Of a stretch of 64,000 nucleotides of DNA, positions 26,559-34,640 are shown piece after piece. The position numbers were made by a program, and so were the translations under genes. The notes beneath the pieces are model-generated. The model saw nothing but the letters and a program-made list of their open reading frames with translations. It did not search any database and was not told the DNA's origin. The stretch is from Streptomyces sp. NBC_00490 (lineage in GTDB: Bacteria; Actinomycetota; Actinomycetes; Streptomycetales; Streptomycetaceae), in assembly GCF_036013645.1 (NCBI RefSeq), contig NZ_CP107869.1, positions 1,426,001 to 1,490,000 of the forward strand. The letters run 5' to 3'. Positions within the stretch are counted from its first letter, which is position 1. Each line of letters begins with the position of its first letter.

Positions 26559-27548
26559 ATGGTGCAAATCGGATACACGATGATGACCGAACAGGCCGGG
26601 CCCCGTGAGCTCGTCGACCATGTGGTGCGGGCCGAGGAGGTGGGTTTCGACTTCTCGGTGACCTCGGACCACTACTTTCCGTGGCTGCGCACACAGGGTC
26701 ACTCGCCGTACGCCTGGAGTGTGCTGGGCGCCGCCGCGCAGGCGACCTCACGCATCCCGCTGATGACGTACGTGACCTGTCCGACCTTCCGCTACCACCC
26801 GGCTGTCGTGGCGCAGAAGGCGGCGACGATGCAGTTGCTCTCCGAGGGCCGGTTCCGGCTGGGGCTCGGTTCGGGAGAGAATCTCAACGAGCATGTGGTG
26901 GGCGGCGGTTGGCCGGCCGCGGACGTACGGCACGAGATGCTGGAGGAGGCGGTCGAGATCATCCGGGCGCTCTTCCGGGGCGGACATGTGAACCATCGCG
27001 GGACGCACTTCGACGTGGAGTCGGCCCGGTTGTGGGATCTGCCCGACGAGCCGCCGCCCCTGGGCATCGCGGTCTCCGGCGAGCAGTCCTGCGCCCTCGC
27101 GGGTCGGCTCGCGGACCTGGTGATCGCGACGGAGCCCAAGGCCGGCCTCCTCGACGCGTTCGACCGCAACGGCGGTACCGGCAAGCCTCGCGTCGGCCAG
27201 CTGCCGGTCTGCTACGACCCCGACCGGGACACCGCCGTGAAGCGCGCCCACGCGCAGTTCCGCTGGTTCGGCAGCGGCTGGAAGGTCAACTCGGAGCTGC
27301 CGCATCCCGACGCGTTCGAGGGGGCCACGCAGTTCGTGACACCGGACGACGTCGCCGCCTCCATCCCGTGCGGCGACGACCCGGACGACTTCGTCGAGGC
27401 CGTACGCCCCTACGCGGAGGCCGGGTTCACCGAGATCGCCCTGGTGCAGATCGGCGGCGAGTCGCAGCCGGCGTTCCTGGACTGGGCGGACAAGACGCTG
27501 CTGCCCGCGCTCCGCGACGCCCTGGGCGACCAGCCGCACAGGGGTTAG
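26559..27548 (+). CDS. LLM-class F420-dependent oxidoreductase
   Basis: A 329-residue luciferase-like TIM-barrel protein: MVQIGYTMMTEQ, TSDHYFPW, LMTYVTCPTFRYHP and the signature EGRFRLGLGSGENLNEHV typical of F420-dependent glucose-6-phosphate-dehydrogenase-like enzymes (TIGR03557 type). The coenzyme F420 dependence is inferred from the family. Streptomyces make F420. The ATG at 26559 lacks a strong ribosome-binding site. It is divergent from the serine hydrolase. Confidence 0.88.
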   Translation: MVQIGYTMMTEQAGPRELVDHVVRAEEVGFDFSVTSDHYFPWLRTQGHSPYAWSVLGAAAQATSRIPLMTYVTCPTFRYHPAVVAQKAATMQLLSEGRFRLGLGSGENLNEHVVGGGWPAADVRHEMLEEAVEIIRALFRGGHVNHRGTHFDVESARLWDLPDEPPPLGIAVSGEQSCALAGRLADLVIATEPKAGLLDAFDRNGGTGKPRVGQLPVCYDPDRDTAVKRAHAQFRWFGSGWKVNSELPHPDAFEGATQFVTPDDVAASIPCGDDPDDFVEAVRPYAEAGFTEIALVQIGGESQPAFLDWADKTLLPALRDALGDQPHRG

Positions 27549-27630
27549 CCAAAGCATCGCCAAAGGGTGGATATAGGCTGCCTCCCTGCACTTGTGCAGT
27601 TCGACCGGCCCCCACTCAGGAGAGTCACCT

Positions 27631-28662
27631 GTGACCCTAGCGATCGCTCCGACCGAGACGTCCCCCGCGCCCCTGTCCGACCTCGTGGCGCGGGACGCTC
27701 GTGAGTTCGGCGTCTACGCGCGGACCGGAGGCTGGACCTTCGGGCTGATGGTGGCGCGCAGCGTACGGCCCGGCGGCCAGGGCGCGGACGAGACGCCGAA
27801 GGTGTCCGCGAAGGAGTTCGCGGAGCTCGCCGGCTGCTCCGCCGATCGTGTCATGCGCTACTACAAGGCGTGGGACCGGGCCGCCGACGACGGTCTCGTC
27901 CCGCACTTCGAGGCGCTCGCACCGGGCCAGGAGGTGGAGCTGCCGGACGCCGACGTGTGGCTGACCTACTACGTCTCCCGCAACAGCGCCACCTCCGAGC
28001 GCGGCACCGCCATCAGCGAGGCCGCCGAGGCCGAGGGCATCCGGCCGACGAAGGCCCTGGAGGTCGCCGAGAACCCCACCGCGCTGCGCGCCGCGATCCT
28101 CGCCGACCCCTCCACCGCCCGGGCCGCCCGCCAGGCGCTTCTGGACCGGGTGCGCGAGGACCCCGACCTGCAGGCCGAGTTGGCCCGTGACGTCGTGCGC
28201 ACCGACGACCTCAAGAAGGCGGTCGCCACCGAGAGCAGGTCCGCCGACCGCATCGGCTACGTCCGTCAGATCGCCGAGTCGGGCCAGATCAAGACCCCCG
28301 CCGGACAGACCGTCGACGCGCCCGCCGACCTCCGCCAGGAGGCCGAGCGGCACCTCTCCCTCCTCGACGAGCTGGACGAGGACGAGGACACCGGCGAGTG
28401 GGCCACGGAGGCCTACGGCACCATGAAGACCCTCGTCGTCGAGGCCGTGGAGGCCGATCCCGAACTCCGGGTCCAGGAACGGCGGACGAAGTTCTACAGC
28501 AGCCTCCAGAAGGCGACGAAGGTGTTCGAGGAACTGACCTTCGACGACGCGCAGGACTTCTACGAGGACGACATGGTCCAGCAGCTCGAGGAGTTGCAGC
28601 AGGCCATCGGCGCGTGCATCACGTCTCTGCGCACCGCTCGGGGGAATCAGCCTCACGAGTGA
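27631..28662 (+). CDS. Conserved actinobacterial hypothetical protein with HTH-like segment
   Basis: A 343-residue soluble acidic protein I cannot assign to a named family. Near residues 55-75 KVSAKEFAELAGCSADRVMRYYKAW looks like a helix-turn-helix. The rest is mostly helical and charged, with a long acidic stretch (LLDELDEDEDTGEW) and a possible coiled coil near the C terminus. The pattern (N-terminal HTH, helical body) recalls ParB-like or phage-type DNA-binding proteins, but no ParB motif is present. The GTG at 27631 is set by AGGAGAG eight bases upstream. An SsgA-like gene follows after 65 bases. Confidence 0.7.
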   Translation: MTLAIAPTETSPAPLSDLVARDAREFGVYARTGGWTFGLMVARSVRPGGQGADETPKVSAKEFAELAGCSADRVMRYYKAWDRAADDGLVPHFEALAPGQEVELPDADVWLTYYVSRNSATSERGTAISEAAEAEGIRPTKALEVAENPTALRAAILADPSTARAARQALLDRVREDPDLQAELARDVVRTDDLKKAVATESRSADRIGYVRQIAESGQIKTPAGQTVDAPADLRQEAERHLSLLDELDEDEDTGEWATEAYGTMKTLVVEAVEADPELRVQERRTKFYSSLQKATKVFEELTFDDAQDFYEDDMVQQLEELQQAIGACITSLRTARGNQPHE

Positions 28663-28727
28663 GCATTTCGTGCGTGAGAGGGGTACTTGAGGGCAGCACC
28701 GCGTTCGTACTTTCCGGAGGCCCCCAG

Positions 28728-29153
28728 GTGAACTTCTCGACGCACAAGACCTTGGTCGTACAGCTCCAGGCGGGCGACACGCATCGCTTCCCCGTGCTCG
28801 CCCACCTGGACTACGACGCCTCCGACCCGTTCGCCGTCACCGTGGTGTTCAGCCACGACGGCCGGGTGCTCGCCCGGTGGCGCCTGGACCGCGAGATGCT
28901 CGCCCAGGGACTGACCGGTCCGGTCGGACTGGGCGACGTACGTCTGTGCCCCGTGTCCTCGGGCGCGGGGCAGGAGCTGCGCATGGAGCTTCTCGGCGAC
29001 GTCCGGCCCGGCGGCGGCAGACATCACGCCGTGGTGTTCGTCTGGGCTCCGACGATCGCCGCGTTCCTGAGCCGGACCTACGAGGTGGTGCTGCCGGGGC
29101 AGGAGGAGGTCGAGGTCGACGACTTCCTCGCGGAGGTCCTCGCACGGGGCTGA
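28728..29153 (+). CDS. SsgA-like sporulation/cell-division regulator (SALP)
   Basis: A 141-residue protein matching the SsgA-like family found in sporulating actinomycetes: VNFSTHKTLVVQLQ, PVLAHLDYDASDPFAVTVVF, then WRLDREMLAQGL and VGLGDVRLCPV. SALPs guide septum placement and peptidoglycan remodelling during sporulation; SsgB recruits FtsZ. I cannot say which paralogue this is. The C-terminal EEVEVDDFLAEVLARG is acidic. The GTG at 28728 is preceded by GGAGG at about eight bases; a longer in-frame reading upstream lacks such a site. Confidence 0.85.
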   Translation: MNFSTHKTLVVQLQAGDTHRFPVLAHLDYDASDPFAVTVVFSHDGRVLARWRLDREMLAQGLTGPVGLGDVRLCPVSSGAGQELRMELLGDVRPGGGRHHAVVFVWAPTIAAFLSRTYEVVLPGQEEVEVDDFLAEVLARG

Positions 29154-29178
29154 ACCGGGTGACGGTGCGGGCGCCGGC

Positions 29179-29667
29179 TCACTTCGTCGTGTAGCGGCGC
29201 CGGATCCACAGCGGCAGCAGGAACCAGCACACCAGGTACCACGTGACCACCGCGCCGACCAGCCACGGGACGTAGGGGTCGTGGGTGGCGACCCGCAGGA
29301 TCAGCAGGAGTGAGGCGCCCGTGGTGGCGAGCAGCAGCACCAGGCCGACGAAGGTCAGCCGGGCCGCCCACTGCACCGCGCGGGGTTTGATGCGGCGTCC
29401 GGACACCAGGCGGTGCAGGGACACCGGCCCGATGAGGGCGCCGGTGGCGGTGGCGCCGAGGACGACCGTCACGAGGTAGATCGTCTTCTCGGTGTCGCCG
29501 AGGTCGGCGTACTTCGGCGTGAAGACGACGGTCAGCAGGAAGCCGAACAGGATCTGTACGCCCATCTGCGCGACGCGGATCTCCTGCATGAGCTCGACCC
29601 ACATGCGGTCGGCTCGCTCGTCCTCGGTCTCGTTGCGTCCCGTTCGTCTCTCCGCAGCCTGCACCAT
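29179..29667 (-). CDS. DUF6328 family membrane protein
   Basis: A 162-residue integral membrane protein with four predicted helices: VQILFGFLLTVVF, IYLVTVVLGATATGALIGPV, FVGLVLLLATTGASLLLIL and WLVGAVVTWYLVCWFLLPLW. The N-terminal ~35 residues are charged and cytoplasmic. It fits DUF6328, a family of unknown function common in Streptomyces. It lies convergent with the SsgA-like gene. Confidence 0.8.
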   Translation of the reverse strand: MVQAAERRTGRNETEDERADRMWVELMQEIRVAQMGVQILFGFLLTVVFTPKYADLGDTEKTIYLVTVVLGATATGALIGPVSLHRLVSGRRIKPRAVQWAARLTFVGLVLLLATTGASLLLILRVATHDPYVPWLVGAVVTWYLVCWFLLPLWIRRRYTTK

Positions 29668-29726
29668 GCGAGGACGGGTAACCCGGCGTCTGATCGTTCA
29701 AACAGCCGGGCTCCCGCCCCCGAGGG

Positions 29727-30710
29727 CTACCAGCGGTTCTCGACCTGGTCCTTGATCCGCCCCTCGTAGAGGTCCCGGATCGCGGTGAGCGTCTCCTCGG
29801 ACAGCTCCGGCAGCGCGGCGGCGGCCGCGTTGGCACGGGCCTGTTCGGGGTTGCGGGCGCCGGGGATCACGGTGGTCACGCCGGGCTGCTGGATGATCCA
29901 GCGCAGTGCCAGTTGGGCCGGGGTGTATCCCTCGGGGGCGAGGGCGGAGAACTCGGCGGCCGCCTCCACGCCGGTCGCGTAGTCGACGCCGGAGAAGGTC
30001 TCGCCGACGTCGAAGGACTCGCCGTGCCGGTTGTAGGTGCGGTGGTCGTTCTCGGGGAAGACGGTGTCCTTGGTGTACTTGCCGGACAGCAGACCGGAGG
30101 CCAGGGGCACCCGGACGATGATGCCGACGCCCGCCTCCCGCGCCGCGGGGAGCACCTGCTGGAGCGGCTTCATGCGGAACGCGTTGAAGATGATCTGCAC
30201 GCTCGCCACGCCCGGCCGGGCGATCGCGGTCAGGGCTTCCTCGCAGGTCTCCACGCTGACGCCGTACGCGGCGACGCGCTCCTCCTCGACGAGGGTGTCC
30301 AGCGCGTCGTACACCGCGTCCGTCGAGTAGACCGGCGTGGGCGGGCAGTGCAGCTGCACCAGGTCGAGGCGGTCGACGCCGAGGTTGCGGCGGGAACGGT
30401 CGTTCCAGGCACGGAAGTTGTCGAGGACGTAGTTCTCCGGGATCTGGTCGACCCGGCGGCCCATCTTCGTGGCGACCAGGACGTGCAGGTCCGGCCGGCT
30501 CCGCAGGAAGGTGGCGATGGTCTGCTCGCTGCGGCCGTCGCCGTACACATCGGCGGTGTCGAAGAAGGTCACGCCCGACTCGGCGGCGGCCTCCAGTACC
30601 GAAAGGGCTTCCTTGTCGTCGACGTCTCCCCAGTCGGCACCCAGCTGCCATGTACCGAGACCGACGACGGATGCGTGCTGACCCGACTTACCGAAAGTGC
30701 GCTCGTCCAT
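29727..30710 (-). CDS. Aldo/keto reductase
   Basis: A 327-residue NADPH-dependent (alpha/beta)8 oxidoreductase. The catalytic tetrad is visible: Asp in FFDTADVYGDG, Tyr in the same motif, Lys in VATKMGRR and His in VQLHCPPTP. NADPH-binding motifs VIPGARNPEQARANA and IIQQPGVTTV are near the C terminus. Substrate is unknown. The ATG at 30710 is divergent from the flavin oxidase gene. Confidence 0.9.
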   Translation of the reverse strand: MDERTFGKSGQHASVVGLGTWQLGADWGDVDDKEALSVLEAAAESGVTFFDTADVYGDGRSEQTIATFLRSRPDLHVLVATKMGRRVDQIPENYVLDNFRAWNDRSRRNLGVDRLDLVQLHCPPTPVYSTDAVYDALDTLVEEERVAAYGVSVETCEEALTAIARPGVASVQIIFNAFRMKPLQQVLPAAREAGVGIIVRVPLASGLLSGKYTKDTVFPENDHRTYNRHGESFDVGETFSGVDYATGVEAAAEFSALAPEGYTPAQLALRWIIQQPGVTTVIPGARNPEQARANAAAAALPELSEETLTAIRDLYEGRIKDQVENRW

Positions 30711-30770
30711 GGCGTCAGTCTGTCATCCGTCACCTCTGTGCGCGGAACGGGCTCCTCCGGAGGATCGTCT

Positions 30771-30800
30771 GTGAATCATTCACTCACACGAGTGAATGAT
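30771..30800. promoter_or_regulatory. Palindromic operator upstream of the flavin oxidase
   Basis: ATCATTCACT (30775-30784), six bases, AGTGAATGAT (30791-30800) is a perfect 10-bp inverted repeat. Written as half-sites it is ATTCAC-N8-GTGAAT (30778-30797), with a further GTGAAT at 30771-30776. The same ATTCAC-N8-GTGAAT core recurs in the MFS-TetR promoter at 34595-34614. Confidence 0.65.
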
Positions 30801-30848
30801 CTCGACGAGCAAGCGCTCTCTGACAAGCGGGTCCCTAGCTTGACCCAC

Positions 30849-32528
30849 GTGACCCACAACTGGACCCGCAGAAGCTTTCTCCTCAGCGCAGCCGCCCTGA
30901 CCCTCGTGCCGGCCGACCCGGCCGTCGCCGCGCAGGAACTGCCCGGCTTCCCGGACGAGGTGGCGCTCTACCGCACGGCGTACCGGAACTGGGTCGGCGA
31001 GATCACCGCCGCCGGACTGTGGGCCTGCGCTCCTCATGACGGGGAGCAGGTGGCCGCCGTCGTCAACTGGGCCTGGCAGCACGGCTGGCGGGTGCGCGCC
31101 CGGGGCTACTCGCACGGCTGGTCCCCGCTGACGATCACCGAGGGCACCTCGCCGGACGCGCCCGTGCTCCTCGTCGACACGACCGCGCACCTCACCGGTC
31201 TGGCCCTGGAGTCCGCCGACGCCGTGCGAGCGGGCGCCGGTGCCTCCATGGAGTCGTTGCTGACCTTCCTGGAGGGACACCGCCTCGGTCTGACGGCCGC
31301 GCCCGCGCCCGGCGACCTCACCGTCGGCGGCGCCCTGGCGGTCGACGCGCACGGCAGTGCCGTCCCCGCGCAGGGCGAGCGACGGCTGCCGGGCCAGACG
31401 TACGGCTCGCTGAGCAACCGGGTGCTGTCGGTGACCGCGGTCGTGTGGGACGAGGGCAGCGGGGCCTATGTCCTGCGGACCTTCGCACGGAACGAGGCGG
31501 ACGCCGCCGCACTGCTGACCCATCTGGGGCGGACCTTCGTCACGGAGGTCGTCCTGCGGGTCGGCGCGAACGTGAACCTGCGCTGTGTCAGCCGTACGGA
31601 CATCCCGGCAGCTGAGCTCTTCGCCGCGCCCGGCAGCGACGGACGCACCCTCGCGAGCTACCTGGACGAGGCCGGGCGCGTCGAGGCGATCTGGTTCGCC
31701 TTCGCCGAGGTCCCGTGGCTCAAGGTGTGGAGCGTGGAGCCGACGAAGCCGCTCACCTCGCGCCGCGTGACATCGCCGTACAACTATCCCTTCTCCGACA
31801 ACGTCCCGACCCTGGTGGCGGATCTCGCCGGGCGGATGGTCTCGGACGCGGCCTGGTATCTGGCGCCGGTGCTCGGGAACGCGCAGTACGACACGGCCGC
31901 GCTCGGGCTCGTCGCGACGCTGTCCGCCGACATCTGGGGGCCGTCCAAGAACACGCTGCTCTACATCAGACCCACCACCCTGCGGATCAACGCCAACGGC
32001 TACGCGGTACTCACCTCCCGGGACCAGGTGCAGCGGGTCGTGGCCGAGTTCACCGCCTTCTACCGCGAACGGCTCACGGCGTACGCGGCCCTGGGCCGCT
32101 TCCCGGTCAACGGCTCGGTGGAGATCCGTGTCACGGGCCTCGACGACCCGGCCGACGCCGAACTCGCCGGCGCCCGTGCCCCGTTGCTCTCCGCGCTCCG
32201 GCCGGACAGCGCGCACCCGCAGTGGGACACCGCCGTCTGGCTGGACGTACTGACACTGCCGGGGACCCCGTACGCGGAGGCCTTCCTGCGTGAGCTGGAG
32301 CGGTTCCTGCTGGACAGCCACGACGGCACGGACGCCCTGACCCGCGTCGAGTGGTCCAAGGGCTGGGCCTACACGGACGACGCGGTGTGGGACGACGAGC
32401 ACGTGCTCGGCACGGCGGTGCCCGCGTCCCTCGGCGACGGCGTCTGGGAGCGGGCGGCCGGCATCCTGGACCGTCTCGACCCGCACGGCGTCTACGGCAA
32501 CGCCTTCCTGGACCGGCTGTTCGGCTAG
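30849..32528 (+). CDS. Tat-exported FAD-linked oxidase, cholesterol-oxidase type II-like
   Basis: A 559-residue vanillyl-alcohol-oxidase-fold flavoenzyme. NWTRRSFLLSAAAL is a Tat signal and cleavage would follow VAAQE. The FAD_binding_4 domain includes GYSHGWSPLT, where the His fits the covalent flavin attachment site, and APAPGDLTVGGALAVDAHG. The C-terminal half (NTLLYIRPTTLRINANGYAVL, EWSKGWAYTDD, GNAFLDRLF) matches the substrate-binding domain of type II cholesterol oxidases. Start GTG 30849 is the best available; TTG 30840 is in frame too, and neither has a good ribosome site. A palindrome lies 49-74 bases upstream. Its stop overlaps the convergent TetR stop. Confidence 0.8.
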   Translation: MTHNWTRRSFLLSAAALTLVPADPAVAAQELPGFPDEVALYRTAYRNWVGEITAAGLWACAPHDGEQVAAVVNWAWQHGWRVRARGYSHGWSPLTITEGTSPDAPVLLVDTTAHLTGLALESADAVRAGAGASMESLLTFLEGHRLGLTAAPAPGDLTVGGALAVDAHGSAVPAQGERRLPGQTYGSLSNRVLSVTAVVWDEGSGAYVLRTFARNEADAAALLTHLGRTFVTEVVLRVGANVNLRCVSRTDIPAAELFAAPGSDGRTLASYLDEAGRVEAIWFAFAEVPWLKVWSVEPTKPLTSRRVTSPYNYPFSDNVPTLVADLAGRMVSDAAWYLAPVLGNAQYDTAALGLVATLSADIWGPSKNTLLYIRPTTLRINANGYAVLTSRDQVQRVVAEFTAFYRERLTAYAALGRFPVNGSVEIRVTGLDDPADAELAGARAPLLSALRPDSAHPQWDTAVWLDVLTLPGTPYAEAFLRELERFLLDSHDGTDALTRVEWSKGWAYTDDAVWDDEHVLGTAVPASLGDGVWERAAGILDRLDPHGVYGNAFLDRLFG

Positions 32529-33109
32529 GGCGTCAACTGCGCCTGCACCACGGGCGCGTACCGCTCGACGAGGGTGTCCAGCATGCTCGCCCTCATGTGC
32601 GGGCCGCGGGCGATGCCGTACATCACGCCGAGGCCGAGAAGGGTGCCCACGGCGAGTTCGGCGCGCAGGCCGGTGTCGGGGCCGGTGAGGCGTTCGGCGA
32701 GGCGTTCGGTGACCTGGGCGCGGAAGTTGGCGCGCAGGATGTCGCCCTGTTCGCCGTGCAGGGGGGCGAAGGCGATGCGCAGCAGGGGATCGGCGCCACG
32801 CTCGCTCTGGCTCTCCAGGACGTGCCGGACCATGTGCCGGCCCAGCTCGTGCAGGGGGGCGTCCAGCAGGGCTTCGGCGTCGGCCTCGAAGGACATGACG
32901 CGGGCGAAGAGGGCGTCCTTGTTGCCGAAGTACTTCAGGATCAACGGCGGGCTCACACCGGCGCGTTCCGCGACCGCCTTCAGGGTGATGTCGGCGTGGG
33001 CGTGGCGGGCCAGGAGGTAGCGGGCCGATCTGAGGATGGCCGCCTTGGTCGCCTCGGCGTCGCGGCGTGCGGACGGGGAGGCGGTCGGTGGGGTGCTCAC
33101 GGCACTCAT
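32525..33109 (-). CDS. TetR-family transcriptional regulator
   Basis: A 194-residue regulator. The N-terminal helix-turn-helix is ATKAAILRSARYLLARHAHADITLKAVAERAGVSPPLILKYFGNKDALF, split here as helices ILRSARYLLA and LKAVAERAGVS with recognition PPLILKYFGNK. The C-terminal ~130 residues form the ligand domain (TetR_C17-like). The ATG at 33109 overlaps the MFS stop (ATGA), so the pair is co-translated. A nested palindrome over the MFS promoter is the likely operator. Confidence 0.9.
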   Translation of the reverse strand: MSAVSTPPTASPSARRDAEATKAAILRSARYLLARHAHADITLKAVAERAGVSPPLILKYFGNKDALFARVMSFEADAEALLDAPLHELGRHMVRHVLESQSERGADPLLRIAFAPLHGEQGDILRANFRAQVTERLAERLTGPDTGLRAELAVGTLLGLGVMYGIARGPHMRASMLDTLVERYAPVVQAQLTP

Positions 33110-34560
33110 GCTCCCTCCATCACCTCCTTGCGGGCTCCGCGGGACCGGCGTGTTCCACCGCTCTCCGGGTCGGCGGGGATGCTCAGTGCGGTCGCGCACG
33201 CCGCCAGGGCGACCGCGCCCGCGACGCCGAAGGCCAGCAGATAGCCGTCCAGGGCGGGTACGGGAACACCGCCGACCAGGCTGGTGTGGCGGACCAGGAC
33301 CGCGGCGACGGCGGCACTCGACACCGCCTGCCCGATCGTGCGCATCAGGACGTTGACGCCATTGGCGGAGGCGGTCTGGCCTGCCGGGACGGCGTGCAGG
33401 ATGAGCGTGGGCAGCGCCGAGTAGGCCAGGGTGGTGCCGGTGCCCACGACCGCCGCGCCAACCATGATCATCCACAGGTCGTGGCTGTCGGCGATGCGCA
33501 CGGCGTAGCCGGCCGCGATGACCAGCGCCCCGAGGGCGAGCGTGACGCGCGGTCCGCGGGAGGCGGAGATCCGGGCCGAGACCGGCGAGAACAGCAGCAT
33601 GATGAAGCCGCCCGGCAGCAGCACCAGACCGGTCTGGACGATCGACAGCCCGAGCCCGTACCCGGTGGCTTCGGGCGCCTGCACGAGCTGGGCCGTGACC
33701 AGGGAGTTGGCGTAGAACGCGAACCCGGTCAGCAGCGCCGCCACATGCGCGAGCCCGACCCGCGGCTCGGAGACCAGCCGGAGGTCGACCAGCGGCCGTT
33801 CGGTCCGCAACTGCTGCCACCACCACAGCGCCAGTACGACGACGGCGGCGCCGAAGAGTCCCAGGATCCGCGCGCTGCCCCACCCCCACTGCCCGCCCTG
33901 CGACACCGCGAGCAGCAGGCTCACGAGACCGGCGGCCAGACCGAGGGTGCCCGGCACGTCGAACCGGCCGGGCTCGCGCACCGGCGACTCCCGTACCGCC
34001 CACCACACCGAGGCGACGCCCACCGCGCCCAGGCCGGCGGTCACCCAGAACATGATGTGCCAGTTCGCGTACTGCACGATGACCGCCGCGAGCGGCAGGC
34101 CCAGCGCGGCGCCGATGCCCACGGTCGAGCTCATCAGCGCCACGGCGCCGCCCCGGCGTTCCGGCGGGAGCTCGTCGCGCAGGATGCTGATGGACAGCGG
34201 TACGACGGCGGAGGCGGCGCCCGAGAGGGCGCGGGCGGCGATGAGCACCCGGATGTCGGAGGACAGGGCGCACAGCACCGAGCCGACGGTCATCAGGCCC
34301 AGCGCCGCCAAGAGCACCCTGCGCTTGCCGTACATGTCACCGGCCCGGCCGAGGACCGGGGTGAGGACGGCGCCGGCGAGCAGGGTCGCGGTGACCATCC
34401 ACGAGACGGCGCCGGGTGAGGCACCGGTCAGCCGCGGCAGGTCCGGCAGCAGCGGAACGACCACGGTCTGCATGACGGCCATGAGGATGCCGCCGAACGC
34501 CAGGACCGGGACGGTCAGCCGTTCCCGCAGGGGCCGGGGTGTCGCGGCGGGCTCGTCCAT
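33106..34560 (-). CDS. MFS transporter, DHA2 (14-helix) drug/proton antiporter family
   Basis: A 484-residue major facilitator with about 14 hydrophobic segments. Motif A is GRAGDMYGKRRVLL after helix 2, and motif C-like SSTVGIGAALGLPLAAVIV is in helix 5, as in DHA2 exporters. The ATG at 34560 is chosen because GGAG lies five bases before it; a GTG two codons upstream overlaps that site. It is cotranscribed with the overlapping TetR gene, giving a classic self-regulated efflux pair. Confidence 0.9.
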   Translation of the reverse strand: MDEPAATPRPLRERLTVPVLAFGGILMAVMQTVVVPLLPDLPRLTGASPGAVSWMVTATLLAGAVLTPVLGRAGDMYGKRRVLLAALGLMTVGSVLCALSSDIRVLIAARALSGAASAVVPLSISILRDELPPERRGGAVALMSSTVGIGAALGLPLAAVIVQYANWHIMFWVTAGLGAVGVASVWWAVRESPVREPGRFDVPGTLGLAAGLVSLLLAVSQGGQWGWGSARILGLFGAAVVVLALWWWQQLRTERPLVDLRLVSEPRVGLAHVAALLTGFAFYANSLVTAQLVQAPEATGYGLGLSIVQTGLVLLPGGFIMLLFSPVSARISASRGPRVTLALGALVIAAGYAVRIADSHDLWMIMVGAAVVGTGTTLAYSALPTLILHAVPAGQTASANGVNVLMRTIGQAVSSAAVAAVLVRHTSLVGGVPVPALDGYLLAFGVAGAVALAACATALSIPADPESGGTRRSRGARKEVMEGA

Positions 34561-34582
34561 CGGCACTCCAGCAAATAAATAT

Positions 34583-34626
34583 GGGTGAATGGCAATTCAC
34601 CATAGCCGGTGAATTGCCATTCACCC
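34583..34626. promoter_or_regulatory. Nested palindromic operator covering the MFS-TetR promoter
   Basis: GGGTGAATGGCAATTCACC (34583-34601) and its exact complement (34608-34626) flank six bases: 19-bp perfect arms. Each arm is itself a dyad GTGAAT-N4-ATTCAC, and the centre reads ATTCAC-N8-GTGAAT. On the minus strand TTGGGT (34628-34623), 18 bases, TATGGT (34604-34599) fits a promoter almost wholly inside the palindrome, so repressor binding would occlude RNA polymerase. As RNA it could also form a long hairpin terminating the upstream monooxygenase transcript. Confidence 0.75.
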
Positions 34627-34640
34627 AAGGGAGAAGGCCG

